Source: Flavobacterium hydrophilum (lineage in GTDB: Bacteria; Bacteroidota; Bacteroidia; Flavobacteriales; Flavobacteriaceae). Taken from it: DNA of 64,000 bases. This document shows positions 54,389 through 62,526 of the stretch, in pieces. The stretch lies in assembly GCF_003202405.1 (NCBI RefSeq), contig NZ_QJHL01000007.1:124001-188000 (forward strand), in the 5' to 3' direction. The notes beneath the pieces are model-generated. The model was not told the origin of the DNA. It ran no database searches and worked only from the letters and a program-made list of their open reading frames with translations. The position numbers and the translations under genes were made by a program. The first letter of the stretch is position 1. Each line of letters begins with the position of its first letter.

Positions 54389-55126
54389 TTATTTTTTATC
54401 CTTTTTGTGTTCTTTCATTTTGTCTTTGTGCTCTTTTTGAATTGCAGTCCATTTTTTATACTGATCTGCATTTAGAATTGATTTCATTTTAGCATCATAA
54501 GCTTTATGATCTTCTTCCATCTGTTTTTTCATGGCAGTTTTTTCGGCATCAGTTGGTTGTTTGTCGCCTCTGCTTTTTTTCAGCATTGCCATTTTTGTAC
54601 TTTTGTCAGATAAAAGTTCGCTGATTTGTTTTTGCTGATTAACACTTAAGTTTAAATCAGTTGATAGTTTTAGCAAATGTGCCGCATCGCGCTCCTGCTG
54701 ACTTTTAAAATCACCTCTATGATGATCTTTTCCTTTGTGACCTTTATGGTCTTTTTTCAGAGCTGTCCATTTTGCATATTGATCAGCATTTAGTATTGCT
54801 TTTACTTTTGCATCTGTAGCTTCTTTTTCGGCTTTCATTTCTTTTTTAAAAGCTTGTCTTTCTTCAGTAGTAGGTTTTGTTTTCTTGTCTTTTTTTGCAT
54901 CTTTAAATTTTTCTGCTTTAGCTCTTTTTTCTGCTAAAAGCTGTTTGAACTGTTCTTGTTGTTTTTTATCCAAACTTAATTCAGAAGTTAATTTTTGTAA
55001 ATGCTTCTCACTACGTTGCTCCGGAGTTAACTTTTCTTTTTGGTCATGTGCCGTTTTCTGATTGGTTTCTTGTGCAAAACTTACTATTCCTACGAACAAT
55101 AAAGCTGCGATAAATAATTTTTTCAT
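54389..55126 (-). CDS. secreted Spy/CpxP-like helical protein with internal duplication
   Basis: A 245-residue exported protein with a signal peptide ending SFAQ. The mature part is highly charged and helical and contains the same unit twice. The first is about residues 33-126 (LTPEQRSEKHLQKLTSELSLDKKQQEQFKQLLAEKRAK... ILNADQYAKW), the second about 137-235 (QQERDAAHLLKLSTDLNLSVNQQKQISELLSDKS... ILNADQYKKW). The unit resembles the LTxxQ pattern of Spy and CpxP periplasmic chaperones. A single-unit paralogue is encoded next to it. Function as an anti-aggregation chaperone is inference. Confidence 0.82.
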   Translation of the reverse strand: MKKLFIAALLFVGIVSFAQETNQKTAHDQKEKLTPEQRSEKHLQKLTSELSLDKKQQEQFKQLLAEKRAKAEKFKDAKKDKKTKPTTEERQAFKKEMKAEKEATDAKVKAILNADQYAKWTALKKDHKGHKGKDHHRGDFKSQQERDAAHLLKLSTDLNLSVNQQKQISELLSDKSTKMAMLKKSRGDKQPTDAEKTAMKKQMEEDHKAYDAKMKSILNADQYKKWTAIQKEHKDKMKEHKKDKK

Positions 55127-55246
55127 AAGTCATTTTTTTTAGGTTTATAGGAATTAGACATTATCTTGTTTGTTAAGTTTAAGGCACTCAGCAGGTTTAT
55201 CTTTTATTTAACAGAAACTACTAAGGAAAGTATAAATGGTTACGAA

Positions 55247-55278
55247 ATGAAAAAGAGACCCGAAAGTCCCTTTTTTAT
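55247..55278 (-). terminator. terminator after the single-unit Spy-like gene
   Basis: On the minus strand AGGGAC pairs with GTCTCT (one mismatch) around a short loop and runs into five T. It lies just past the stop codon. Confidence 0.6.
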
Positions 55279-55285
55279 AATAAAT

Positions 55286-55741
55286 TTAATCGTTATTTCC
55301 TCTGTATTCTCTCATTCTGTCTCTCGCCTTATCTTTATTTTCTTCCTGATTTTTTTTCCATTTGGTGTATTGGTCGGCAGTTAATATCCCTTTCATTTTA
55401 GCATCATTTGCATCTGCTTCAGCTGTCATTTCTTTTCTCAGGGTTTCTCTCTGTTCAGGGGTTAGTTTTATACCTTTCTCTCTTTGCTCTTTTCTGGCTT
55501 CTCTTAGTTTTTCAGTTTTAGCACTTCTTTCTGCAATCAGTTGTTTTACCTGTTCTTGCTGTTTTGCGTCTAAAGTCAGATCTGTAGTTAATTTTTTCAG
55601 TTGTCTTTCATTTCGCTGTTCAGGTGTTAATCGCTCTCTTTGCTCACGGGCTGGTCTTTGATCCATATCACCACCATCTCCATCTTGTGCGAAACTTGTT
55701 ATTCCAACGAATAGTAAAGCCGCAATAAGTAATTTTTTCAT
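55286..55741 (-). CDS. secreted Spy/CpxP-like helical protein (single unit)
   Basis: A 151-residue exported protein with a signal peptide ending SFAQ, nearly identical in this part to the neighbour (MKKLLIAALLFVGI versus MKKLFIAALLFVGI). It holds one unit: LTPEQRNERQLKKLTTDLTLDAKQQEQVKQLIAERSAK... ILTADQYTKWKK. It is the closest relative of either half of the downstream 245-residue protein. The two genes lie in tandem, each with its own flanking non-coding sequence, so they are separate transcription units made by duplication. Confidence 0.82.
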   Translation of the reverse strand: MKKLLIAALLFVGITSFAQDGDGGDMDQRPAREQRERLTPEQRNERQLKKLTTDLTLDAKQQEQVKQLIAERSAKTEKLREARKEQREKGIKLTPEQRETLRKEMTAEADANDAKMKGILTADQYTKWKKNQEENKDKARDRMREYRGNND

Positions 55742-56057
55742 GATTTGTTTTTTATTGGTTTATGGATATAAGACAAAGAATAAAATAAAAGGTTTAATTA
55801 TTTAACACAATTTTATTTTTTTATTTATTTGTAAGCTGCTCATGTTGCCTTTTTGTGGGTGTATTGGTTTTTTTGTGAATAATATAATAATTTCTACAGA
55901 TGCCTGATTTTCTTCAAATATGATTTTAAATGCTTTAATAAAATAATTGTAATTGTCGTTTAATCCCTCAGTATTTATTTTAAAAGAAGAAAAATTCCAT
56001 TTCGTTAGATTTTTTTTATCTAAAATGAATCTGAATTTTATAAGGATCAAATAAAAA

Positions 56058-56071
56058 ATGATAAAGATCAT
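56058..56071. promoter_or_regulatory. FNR/CRP-type binding site upstream of narK
   Basis: ATGATAAAGATCAT, a perfect palindrome of TGAT-N4-ATCA form, as bound by FNR-family regulators. Its centre (56064.5) is 41.5 bases upstream of the start expected from the -7 element at 56094. The 385-base gap 55742-56126 otherwise holds a low-complexity frame on the minus strand that I do not accept as a gene. Confidence 0.55.
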
Positions 56072-56093
56072 ACTTTGCTGTAAAAGAACTGTT

Positions 56094-56101
56094 TATCTTT
56101 A
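56094..56101 (+). promoter_or_regulatory. -7 element of the nitrate operon
   Basis: TATCTTTA, one base off TAnnTTTG, 25 bases before the narK ATG. Confidence 0.45.
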
Positions 56102-56126
56102 TGATGAGATTAAATTTTTAAAATTT

Positions 56127-57599
56127 ATGAGCAATTTATCACAATCACACCGAATATTATTTTTAAACACACTTGCTTTTGCAGTTTGTTTTGCCTGTTG
56201 GACTTTAAACGGGGTATTGGTTACTTTTTTAACTGATCAGAAAATATTCGACTGGAATGTAGTTCAGATAGGCTGGCTCTTAGGAATACCTGTACTTACT
56301 GGTTCACTTATGCGATTGCCAATGGGAATATTAACTGATAAATTTGGAGGTAGGATAGTATATTCCGCATTGCTTATTTTGGCTTCGATTCCTTTATTTT
56401 TATTGCCATTTGCGACTAATTTCTGGATGTTTGCCTTGTTGAGTTTCTTATTCGGAATGGTGGGGACCAGTTTTGCTGTCGGAGTAGCTTATACTTCGCT
56501 TTGGTATCCAAAAGAATGGCAGGGACGTGCCCTTGGTATCTTCGGAATGGGGACTGCAGGGGCTTCTATTACACCATTTATAGCACCTAGTCTATTGAAA
56601 AACTTTTCAGAATCTGATCCTGTAAATGGCTGGAAATATCTGCCAGTAATTTATGGCTCAGCTTTATTGATTATGGGAGTTGTCTTTATTCTTTTTTCAA
56701 AAGCAAAAAAAATAGATGCAAAACCAAAATCGGTAGCAGAACTTTTACAGCCGCTTAAAGAAGTGCGTGTGTGGCGTTTTGGAACCTATTATTTTTTACT
56801 GTTTGGTTCTTTTGTTTCCTTCTCTCAATGGTTGCTGCCTAATTTTATGAATGTGTATCATACGAGTTTAATTTTGGGAGGTTTGTTTACCACTTGTTTT
56901 AGTTTGCCTGCAGGTGTTATTCGTGCCTTTGGCGGATTTTTATCGGATAAATTTGGTGCCCGAAAAGTAATGTATTGGGTACTCAGCTCTTCAGTAGCAT
57001 TAAGTTTCCTGCTATTGTTTCCTAAAATGGATATCACAACGTCAGGAAGTGGTTTATTGGCTGGGAATGCTGGAACAGTAACAGAAGTGTCTCCATCAAA
57101 AGTGGTTATCGGAAAAAAAGAATATCCGATAATTCAAAAAGATCTTAAGGCAAAGCACAGTAATTATTTGCCGTCTAAAACAAGCTGGCAGGAAATCGTG
57201 GTTGCCGAAAATCAAAAAGTACAGAAAAAAGAACTGATTGCCGACGGAATTACCCAAATTCATTTTGAGGCAAATATGTGGATCTATTTGATTTTGGTCA
57301 TTCTGATAGGTTCCTGTTGGGGAATTGGCTCAGCTGCAGTTTACAAACATATTCCGGAATATTTCCCTACTCAGGTAGGTGTAATCGGAGGAATGGTAGG
57401 AATGATTGGCGGTTTAGGAGGTTTTATAGGTCCAATCGTTTTTGGATACCTGCTTTCATTTACCGGCTTCTGGACGAGTTCATGGCTTTTTATTTTTGCA
57501 TTATCGATCATTTGCCTGATTTGGATGCATAATGTAATTGTAAAAATGACCAGAGAGAAATTACCTGAATTTGCAAAAGACATAGACCGAAAAGAATAA
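56127..57599 (+). CDS. narK: nitrate/nitrite transporter, MFS (NarK type), with a periplasmic insertion
   Basis: A 490-residue major-facilitator transporter, most likely moving nitrate and/or nitrite for the molybdenum enzyme encoded downstream. Twelve helices can be counted. Family features are GRALGIFGMGTAGASITPF (the nitrate-signature region, helix 5) and the glycine-rich helix 11 region GVIGGMVGMIGGLGGFIGP. About 80 residues (301-382) are inserted between helices 9 and 10, on the periplasmic side if the N terminus is inside. They look like a barrel-sandwich or biotinyl-like fold (GTVTEVSPSKVVI ... VVAENQKVQKKELIADGI). The frame extends upstream to 56058, but that ATG lies in the FNR site, so I take 56127. 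The operon continues after 228 bases. Confidence 0.88.
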   Translation: MSNLSQSHRILFLNTLAFAVCFACWTLNGVLVTFLTDQKIFDWNVVQIGWLLGIPVLTGSLMRLPMGILTDKFGGRIVYSALLILASIPLFLLPFATNFWMFALLSFLFGMVGTSFAVGVAYTSLWYPKEWQGRALGIFGMGTAGASITPFIAPSLLKNFSESDPVNGWKYLPVIYGSALLIMGVVFILFSKAKKIDAKPKSVAELLQPLKEVRVWRFGTYYFLLFGSFVSFSQWLLPNFMNVYHTSLILGGLFTTCFSLPAGVIRAFGGFLSDKFGARKVMYWVLSSSVALSFLLLFPKMDITTSGSGLLAGNAGTVTEVSPSKVVIGKKEYPIIQKDLKAKHSNYLPSKTSWQEIVVAENQKVQKKELIADGITQIHFEANMWIYLILVILIGSCWGIGSAAVYKHIPEYFPTQVGVIGGMVGMIGGLGGFIGPIVFGYLLSFTGFWTSSWLFIFALSIICLIWMHNVIVKMTREKLPEFAKDIDRKE

Positions 57600-57827
57600 A
57601 CTACGTATTTTATTATAAGTAGAAATTGAGCAATTTCGTTGCTTCTTGATTTTAAACATTCTAAATTAGAGACATTATAACATTTTTAAGCATTATTGTG
57701 TTTGAAAAATATACTTATGTATTTTTACTTAGTTTCTCTTTGTTTAATTTTACCCCCTAAGAAAATGGCTCTTTTAAATCTAAAAAAATAGAGGATATAA
57801 TATAAGTGCGTATTTAATACGATCAGG

Positions 57828-58877
57828 ATGAAAAACAGAACTTTTAATACTAAAGCATTACTCATTGCCACAATACTTTCAATATTTATGATCGTATTGG
57901 TTTTCTATGGGTCAAGAAAATTGCAGAATTTTGATGCAGCACTAATTACCTATCTCTTCGGGACTGTGTTTGCTTTTTTTGGGATTGTGTATCGCTATAC
58001 CGTTTGGCTGCAGCGGCCTCCAACATGGATTTATTTTAAAAGAGGAATTACCTTCTTATTTACAGGAAAAGTATTCTCTCATTTTTGGTTTGCATCGAAA
58101 GAAACTATAGAAAATATTGCTTTTCAGAAGTTTATTTATCCAAGAGGAAAATACCGCTGGATGGCGCATTTTATGATTGCAATAGGATGTACTTCGGCTT
58201 TTTTAATCACAATTCCGCTTACGTTTGGCTGGATTCATTTTACGATGGCTCCAAATAGTATTTCTGTTTATGAGGCGCATTTTTTTGGTTTCAAAGTGAT
58301 GGATTTTGAACTGGGTTCTATCATGGCATTCCTGACATTTCATGCACTGAACTGGTCTTCTTATCTGGTAATTTTTGGATCCTTATATTATTTAAGAAGA
58401 CGATTAACCAATCCCGGATTAATCGCTACCCAGACTTTTGAAGGTGATTTGCTGCCGCTTATTTTATTGATTGCTATTTCGGTTACAGGATTAGGGCTGA
58501 CTTATTCCTATCAGTTTATGAAAGGTTTTGCTTTTGACTTTTTGGCGGTACTCCATGCTGTTACGGTAATTATGTTTTTGATCTGGATTCCGTTCGGGAA
58601 GTTTTTTCACATTATTCAGCGGCCGGCACAAATTGGTGCACATATCTACAATAAGGAAGGAAGAAAGAAAGGAATGGCAGTTTGTCCGCACACAGGAGAA
58701 GAGTTCGCTACAAAACTGCACATTGACGATCTTAAAATAGTGACCAAAGAATTAGGTTTTGATTTTTCGATGGAAGACGGAAGTTCACACCTTGATTTAA
58801 GTCCCGAAGGAAAAAGATCCCGATTGGCCCAGGCACACTTGAGAGCAAGACAGGCTGGCGGAAATTTATTTGGATAA
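57828..58877 (+). CDS. cytochrome b-type membrane subunit of the nitrate reductase-like complex
   Basis: A 349-residue protein with about five membrane helices and several histidines placed in or next to them (SHFWFASK, WMAHFMIA, FHALNWSS, VLHAVTVIM, KFFHIIQRP). These could hold haem b, as in NarI/DsrM-type quinol-oxidising subunits. The soluble C terminus ends with 'RSRLAQAHLRARQAGGNLFG'. The gene ends 23 bases before the molybdenum subunit. I infer that it passes electrons from the quinol pool. Databases sometimes label it an MFS protein. Confidence 0.72.
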   Translation: MKNRTFNTKALLIATILSIFMIVLVFYGSRKLQNFDAALITYLFGTVFAFFGIVYRYTVWLQRPPTWIYFKRGITFLFTGKVFSHFWFASKETIENIAFQKFIYPRGKYRWMAHFMIAIGCTSAFLITIPLTFGWIHFTMAPNSISVYEAHFFGFKVMDFELGSIMAFLTFHALNWSSYLVIFGSLYYLRRRLTNPGLIATQTFEGDLLPLILLIAISVTGLGLTYSYQFMKGFAFDFLAVLHAVTVIMFLIWIPFGKFFHIIQRPAQIGAHIYNKEGRKKGMAVCPHTGEEFATKLHIDDLKIVTKELGFDFSMEDGSSHLDLSPEGKRSRLAQAHLRARQAGGNLFG

Positions 58878-58900
58878 TTTTTAAAAGAAAAATATAAAAC

Positions 58901-61117
58901 ATGGCAAAGTTACCTGTTTCAGAAGAAAATATAGTTGCACTGTTTGGGCCGCATAAAAATTATAGTCCAAAGGAAGGTTATGAAGGAAGAGACGAACCCG
59001 ATGAACTGGTTAAAACCCATTGCTGCTTTTGCGGAATGCAGTGTGGAATCCAATTATCTGTAAAAGATAATAAAGTAGTAGGATTTGAACCATGGATGGA
59101 ATTTCCTTTCAACGAGGGCAGACTTTGTCCAAAAGGAGTTCAGCGATATTTACAAAACAATCATCCCGACAGACTTTTGAGTCCGTTAAAAAGAGTAGAA
59201 GGTCAGGGATTTGTACCCACTTCCTGGGATGATGCGATGGAGAAAACGGTTTCAGAAATAAAACGCATTCAGGAAACCTATGGCAACGATGCTTTCTCGA
59301 TGCTTTCGGGAGTTTCATTAACCAATGAAAAAAGTTATCTGGTGGGGAAATTTGCCAGAGTCGCTTTAAAAACAAAAAATCTGGATTATAACGGCCGTTT
59401 GTGTATGGTAAGTGCAGGAGCCGGAAATAAAAAAGCATTTGGACTGGACAGAGGTTCTAATAATTATTCTGATCTTGAATATGCTGAGGTAATTATTGTG
59501 GCGGGAGCCAATATCAGCGAAACATTTCCAACCTTAACCCATTGGATCTGGAAAGCAAGGGACAGAGGTGCAAAACTGATTGTAATTGATCCAAGAATAA
59601 TTCCGCTGGCAAGAACGGCAGACATTCATTTGGATGTACGTCCGGGAACTGATTCGGCGTTGTATGGTGCCATGTTAAAATATTTGGCAGACCACGATAT
59701 GCTGGATCATGATTTTATAGATAATCATACTTCGGGTTTTCAGGAAACTTTAGACGCTGTAAAAGATAACACACTGGAATGGGCGGAAGAAGTTACCGGA
59801 ATCAAAAAAGAAAAAATACAACAAGCCGCTGAATTATGGGGTAAAGCCAATACAAGTTTTCTATTACATGCAAGAGGAATCGAACATCATTCAAAAGGAG
59901 TAGATAATGTTTTGGGCTGTATCAATTTGGTTTTGGCAACTGGAAGAATTGGAAAACCATATTGTGGTTATGCAACGATTACGGGACAAGGAAACGGACA
60001 AGGAGGAAGAGAGCACGGTCATAAGTGCGATCAATTACCTGGAAACAGGGACATCGAAAATCCGGAACACCGTAAATATATTTCAGAAGTTTGGGGAATT
60101 AATGAGAAAGATTTACCCGGAAAAGGTTTATCCGCTTATGAAATTATCGAAGCCATTCACAGAGGAGAAATAAAAGGTTTATTATCCATTTGTTTTAATC
60201 CATTGGTTTCGTTGCCAAACAGTAATTACGTCCGTGAAGCTTTAGAAAAATTAGAATTTTATGTTTGTATTGATTTCTTTTTAAACGAAACAGCCCGTCA
60301 TGCCGATATTGTTTTAGCAGGTTCTTTGCAGGAAGAAGAAGAAGGCACAACGACTTCTGCTGAAGGAAGGGTTATTCGTATTCGTCAGGCAGTTACGCCT
60401 CCGGGTGATGCCAGAACAGACACTTCTATTATTTTGGAAATAGCCAAACGTTTGGGAGTGAAAGACAAATTTACGTATGAAAACAGTGAAGCGATTTTTA
60501 ATGAATTGCGTGTTGCATCAAAAGGAGGAACAGCCGACTACTACGGAATAACCTATAAAAGAGTGGAAGATGAAATGGGTGTTTTTTGGCCTTGTCCAAC
60601 AATAGGACATCCGGGAACACCGCGTTTGTGGGAAGACAGAAAGTTTAAAACACCCGATGGGAAAGCACATTTTAATCCCGCCCCATATAAGCTTCCGGGT
60701 GAAGTTACTGATGAGCATTATCCGGTAATTTTAACAACGGGTCGTGTGGTTTCTCAATATTTGAGTGGAACACAAACCCGTAGAATCGGAAAGTTAGTAG
60801 ATCAGTTTCCGGAGCCTTTGTTAGAAATTCATCCTAATATGGCTAAACTATACGGTATTAAGCAAAGGGAATTAGTACGGGTTTCAACCAGAAGGGGAGA
60901 AGGTATTTTTCCGGCTAATATTGTAGAGACTATAAGGGAAGATACCGTATTTATTCCATACCATTGGTCAGGAAAAAAATCAGCAAATCAATTGACCCCT
61001 GGAACTTTGGATCCAATTTCAAAAATACCGGAATTTAAAGTTTGTGCCTGTCATTTGGAACCGCTTAATGAAATAGCGCCTCCAGCAAGTGAATCAAAAG
61101 CATATGCCAGTATTTAA
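58901..61117 (+). CDS. molybdopterin nitrate reductase-like catalytic subunit (Nap/Nas type)
   Basis: A 738-residue molybdenum oxidoreductase that probably reduces nitrate to nitrite. The N-terminal [4Fe-4S] site is C-x2-C-x3-C (THCCFCGMQCGIQ, about residues 40-48) with the fourth ligand in LCPKGVQRY. The molybdenum ligand is the cysteine in NGRLCMVSAGAGNKKAFG, as in NapA and NasA. The C-terminal dinucleotide-binding domain begins near 610 (VILTTGRVVSQYLSGTQTRRI). There is no Tat or Sec signal, so the enzyme should face the cytoplasm. Neighbours supply the transporter, electron input and iron-sulphur subunits. Substrate is inferred from family and context. Confidence 0.9.
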   Translation: MAKLPVSEENIVALFGPHKNYSPKEGYEGRDEPDELVKTHCCFCGMQCGIQLSVKDNKVVGFEPWMEFPFNEGRLCPKGVQRYLQNNHPDRLLSPLKRVEGQGFVPTSWDDAMEKTVSEIKRIQETYGNDAFSMLSGVSLTNEKSYLVGKFARVALKTKNLDYNGRLCMVSAGAGNKKAFGLDRGSNNYSDLEYAEVIIVAGANISETFPTLTHWIWKARDRGAKLIVIDPRIIPLARTADIHLDVRPGTDSALYGAMLKYLADHDMLDHDFIDNHTSGFQETLDAVKDNTLEWAEEVTGIKKEKIQQAAELWGKANTSFLLHARGIEHHSKGVDNVLGCINLVLATGRIGKPYCGYATITGQGNGQGGREHGHKCDQLPGNRDIENPEHRKYISEVWGINEKDLPGKGLSAYEIIEAIHRGEIKGLLSICFNPLVSLPNSNYVREALEKLEFYVCIDFFLNETARHADIVLAGSLQEEEEGTTTSAEGRVIRIRQAVTPPGDARTDTSIILEIAKRLGVKDKFTYENSEAIFNELRVASKGGTADYYGITYKRVEDEMGVFWPCPTIGHPGTPRLWEDRKFKTPDGKAHFNPAPYKLPGEVTDEHYPVILTTGRVVSQYLSGTQTRRIGKLVDQFPEPLLEIHPNMAKLYGIKQRELVRVSTRRGEGIFPANIVETIREDTVFIPYHWSGKKSANQLTPGTLDPISKIPEFKVCACHLEPLNEIAPPASESKAYASI

Positions 61118-61136
61118 TCTATAAAAAACGAATTAA

Positions 61137-61706
61137 ATGAATTATACCAGTTTTAATACAAACGAAGAATTTTTTGTAGACATGCAACGCTGTATTGGCT
61201 GTAAAGCTTGTGAATTGGCCTGTGCTGAATGCGAGACTAATGGTCAGGAATCAATGATACACGTTAATTATGTAGATCGTGCTGCTACCGTACAAACAAC
61301 GGTTCAGGTGTGTATGCATTGCGAAGACCCTGTTTGTGCAAATGTCTGTCCGGCAGATGCAATATCCCAGGACGAATTCGGAATCGTGCATACAGCCAAT
61401 ACCGAAAGATGTATCGGGTGTTCGAATTGTGTGATGGCCTGTCCTTTTGGTGTGCCTAAAAAAGAAGAAAATTACGATCTGATGATGAAGTGTACCATGT
61501 GTTACGACAGAACCAGCGTAGGCAAAAAACCAATGTGTGCTACCGTTTGCCCAAGTGGAGCTTTGTTTTATGGTACAAGAGATGAAATTCAGGAAATGCG
61601 TCCTAACAGTACTCCTGTAAACAGTTTCATCTTTGGGAAAGAAACAGTGAATACTAAGGTGAACATTATGATGCCTAAAGGAAGTACTGAACTAATAATT
61701 TATTAA
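61137..61706 (+). CDS. four-cluster ferredoxin subunit (DmsB/NrfC type)
   Basis: A 189-residue iron-sulphur electron carrier. Four cysteine motifs are visible: CIGCKACELAC, CMHCEDPVCANVCP, CIGCSNCVMACP and CTMCYDRTSVGKKPMCATVCP, enough for four [4Fe-4S] clusters. It probably wires the membrane subunit to the molybdenum enzyme. No signal peptide, so cytoplasmic. It begins 20 bases after the catalytic gene. Confidence 0.93.
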   Translation: MNYTSFNTNEEFFVDMQRCIGCKACELACAECETNGQESMIHVNYVDRAATVQTTVQVCMHCEDPVCANVCPADAISQDEFGIVHTANTERCIGCSNCVMACPFGVPKKEENYDLMMKCTMCYDRTSVGKKPMCATVCPSGALFYGTRDEIQEMRPNSTPVNSFIFGKETVNTKVNIMMPKGSTELIIY

Positions 61707-61717
61707 AGAATACACCC

Positions 61718-62230
61718 ATGTCTAAAGAGGATAATTTAAATAAGAACTGGAAAAAAGATTTTCCTATTGAAAAACAGCTGGCAACAAGTGTAAGCCGACG
61801 AGATTTCGCAAAATTTCTTACTTTAGTTTCCGGAGGATTAATGGTAGGCAGTGGTTTAGTTGCTGCCAAAGCTTATATTTATCCAAAAGAAGAACTTGAT
61901 GGAGAACATTTTGTATGTAAAAAACACGAAGTCCCGGTAGGAGGAACCCGTGCTTTTGTAATCGAAGGAAGTACAATTCCGTATATATTAATTCATTTGG
62001 AAAATGGTGAATTTATGGCTTATGAGCAAAAATGTACCCATCTTTCCTGCTCTGTTTTTTACAAACCTGGAACCGGAATAATTCATTGCCCATGCCATGA
62101 AGGTTCTTTTGATGCCAAAACTGGTGACGTTTTAGCAGGACCTCCGCCAAGAGCTTTGCCGAAATTGGATGTTTTTTTTAAAGATGATGCTGTTTATGTT
62201 AAGGCAGCAAAGGAAGATAAACTAGTATAA
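61718..62230 (+). CDS. Rieske [2Fe-2S] protein with twin-arginine signal
   Basis: A 170-residue Rieske protein. The N terminus carries a Tat motif (SRRDFAKFLTLVSGGLMVGSG), so the folded domain is expected in the periplasm with a membrane anchor. Cluster motifs are CTHLSC and CPCHEGSFDAKTGDVLAGPPPRALP. A Rieske subunit is not part of standard Nap, Nar or Nas enzymes. It begins 12 bases after the ferredoxin, so it belongs to the same operon. Confidence 0.92.
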   Translation: MSKEDNLNKNWKKDFPIEKQLATSVSRRDFAKFLTLVSGGLMVGSGLVAAKAYIYPKEELDGEHFVCKKHEVPVGGTRAFVIEGSTIPYILIHLENGEFMAYEQKCTHLSCSVFYKPGTGIIHCPCHEGSFDAKTGDVLAGPPPRALPKLDVFFKDDAVYVKAAKEDKLV

Positions 62231-62249
62231 AACATTAAAATAAATCAGT

Positions 62250-62495
62250 ATGAGTAATTTTAGAAGAAGTCAGAATCAATCCAATCCTAATAAACTGAAT
62301 GCTATTCTTTCATCATTAATTTGTATCTTAATCCTCAATGTCAGTATTCAGATTTGGCTGTTATATGCGTCGCTGAACAATGCTTTAGATAACAATAAAG
62401 AAATTCTTATTCCTGCATTTGTTGCTTCTTTAATATTGTTTTTGATAGGCTTTAGCTGGCTTTATTATTTGCCTAAAGGAAATTTTAAAAAATGA
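62250..62495 (+). CDS. small two-helix membrane protein of the Rieske operon
   Basis: An 81-residue protein with two hydrophobic helices (about residues 17-40 and 52-74) and a charged N terminus. It lies 20 bases after the Rieske gene. It resembles the small DUF6755-type proteins that accompany Rieske genes, but I am unsure of the assignment. It may be an accessory subunit. Confidence 0.72.
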   Translation: MSNFRRSQNQSNPNKLNAILSSLICILILNVSIQIWLLYASLNNALDNNKEILIPAFVASLILFLIGFSWLYYLPKGNFKK

Positions 62496-62526
62496 TCCCT
62501 AATAAATCAAAATTTTAAAACAATTA

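Noticed and set aside
55802..56071. An 89-codon minus-strand frame in the gap before narK
   Set aside because: Low-complexity, isoleucine- and lysine-rich, no family resemblance, and it overlaps the FNR-type site and promoter region of the nitrate operon.
59907..60173. An 88-codon frame inside the molybdenum subunit gene
   Set aside because: Another frame of a strongly conserved gene with no independent coding signature.
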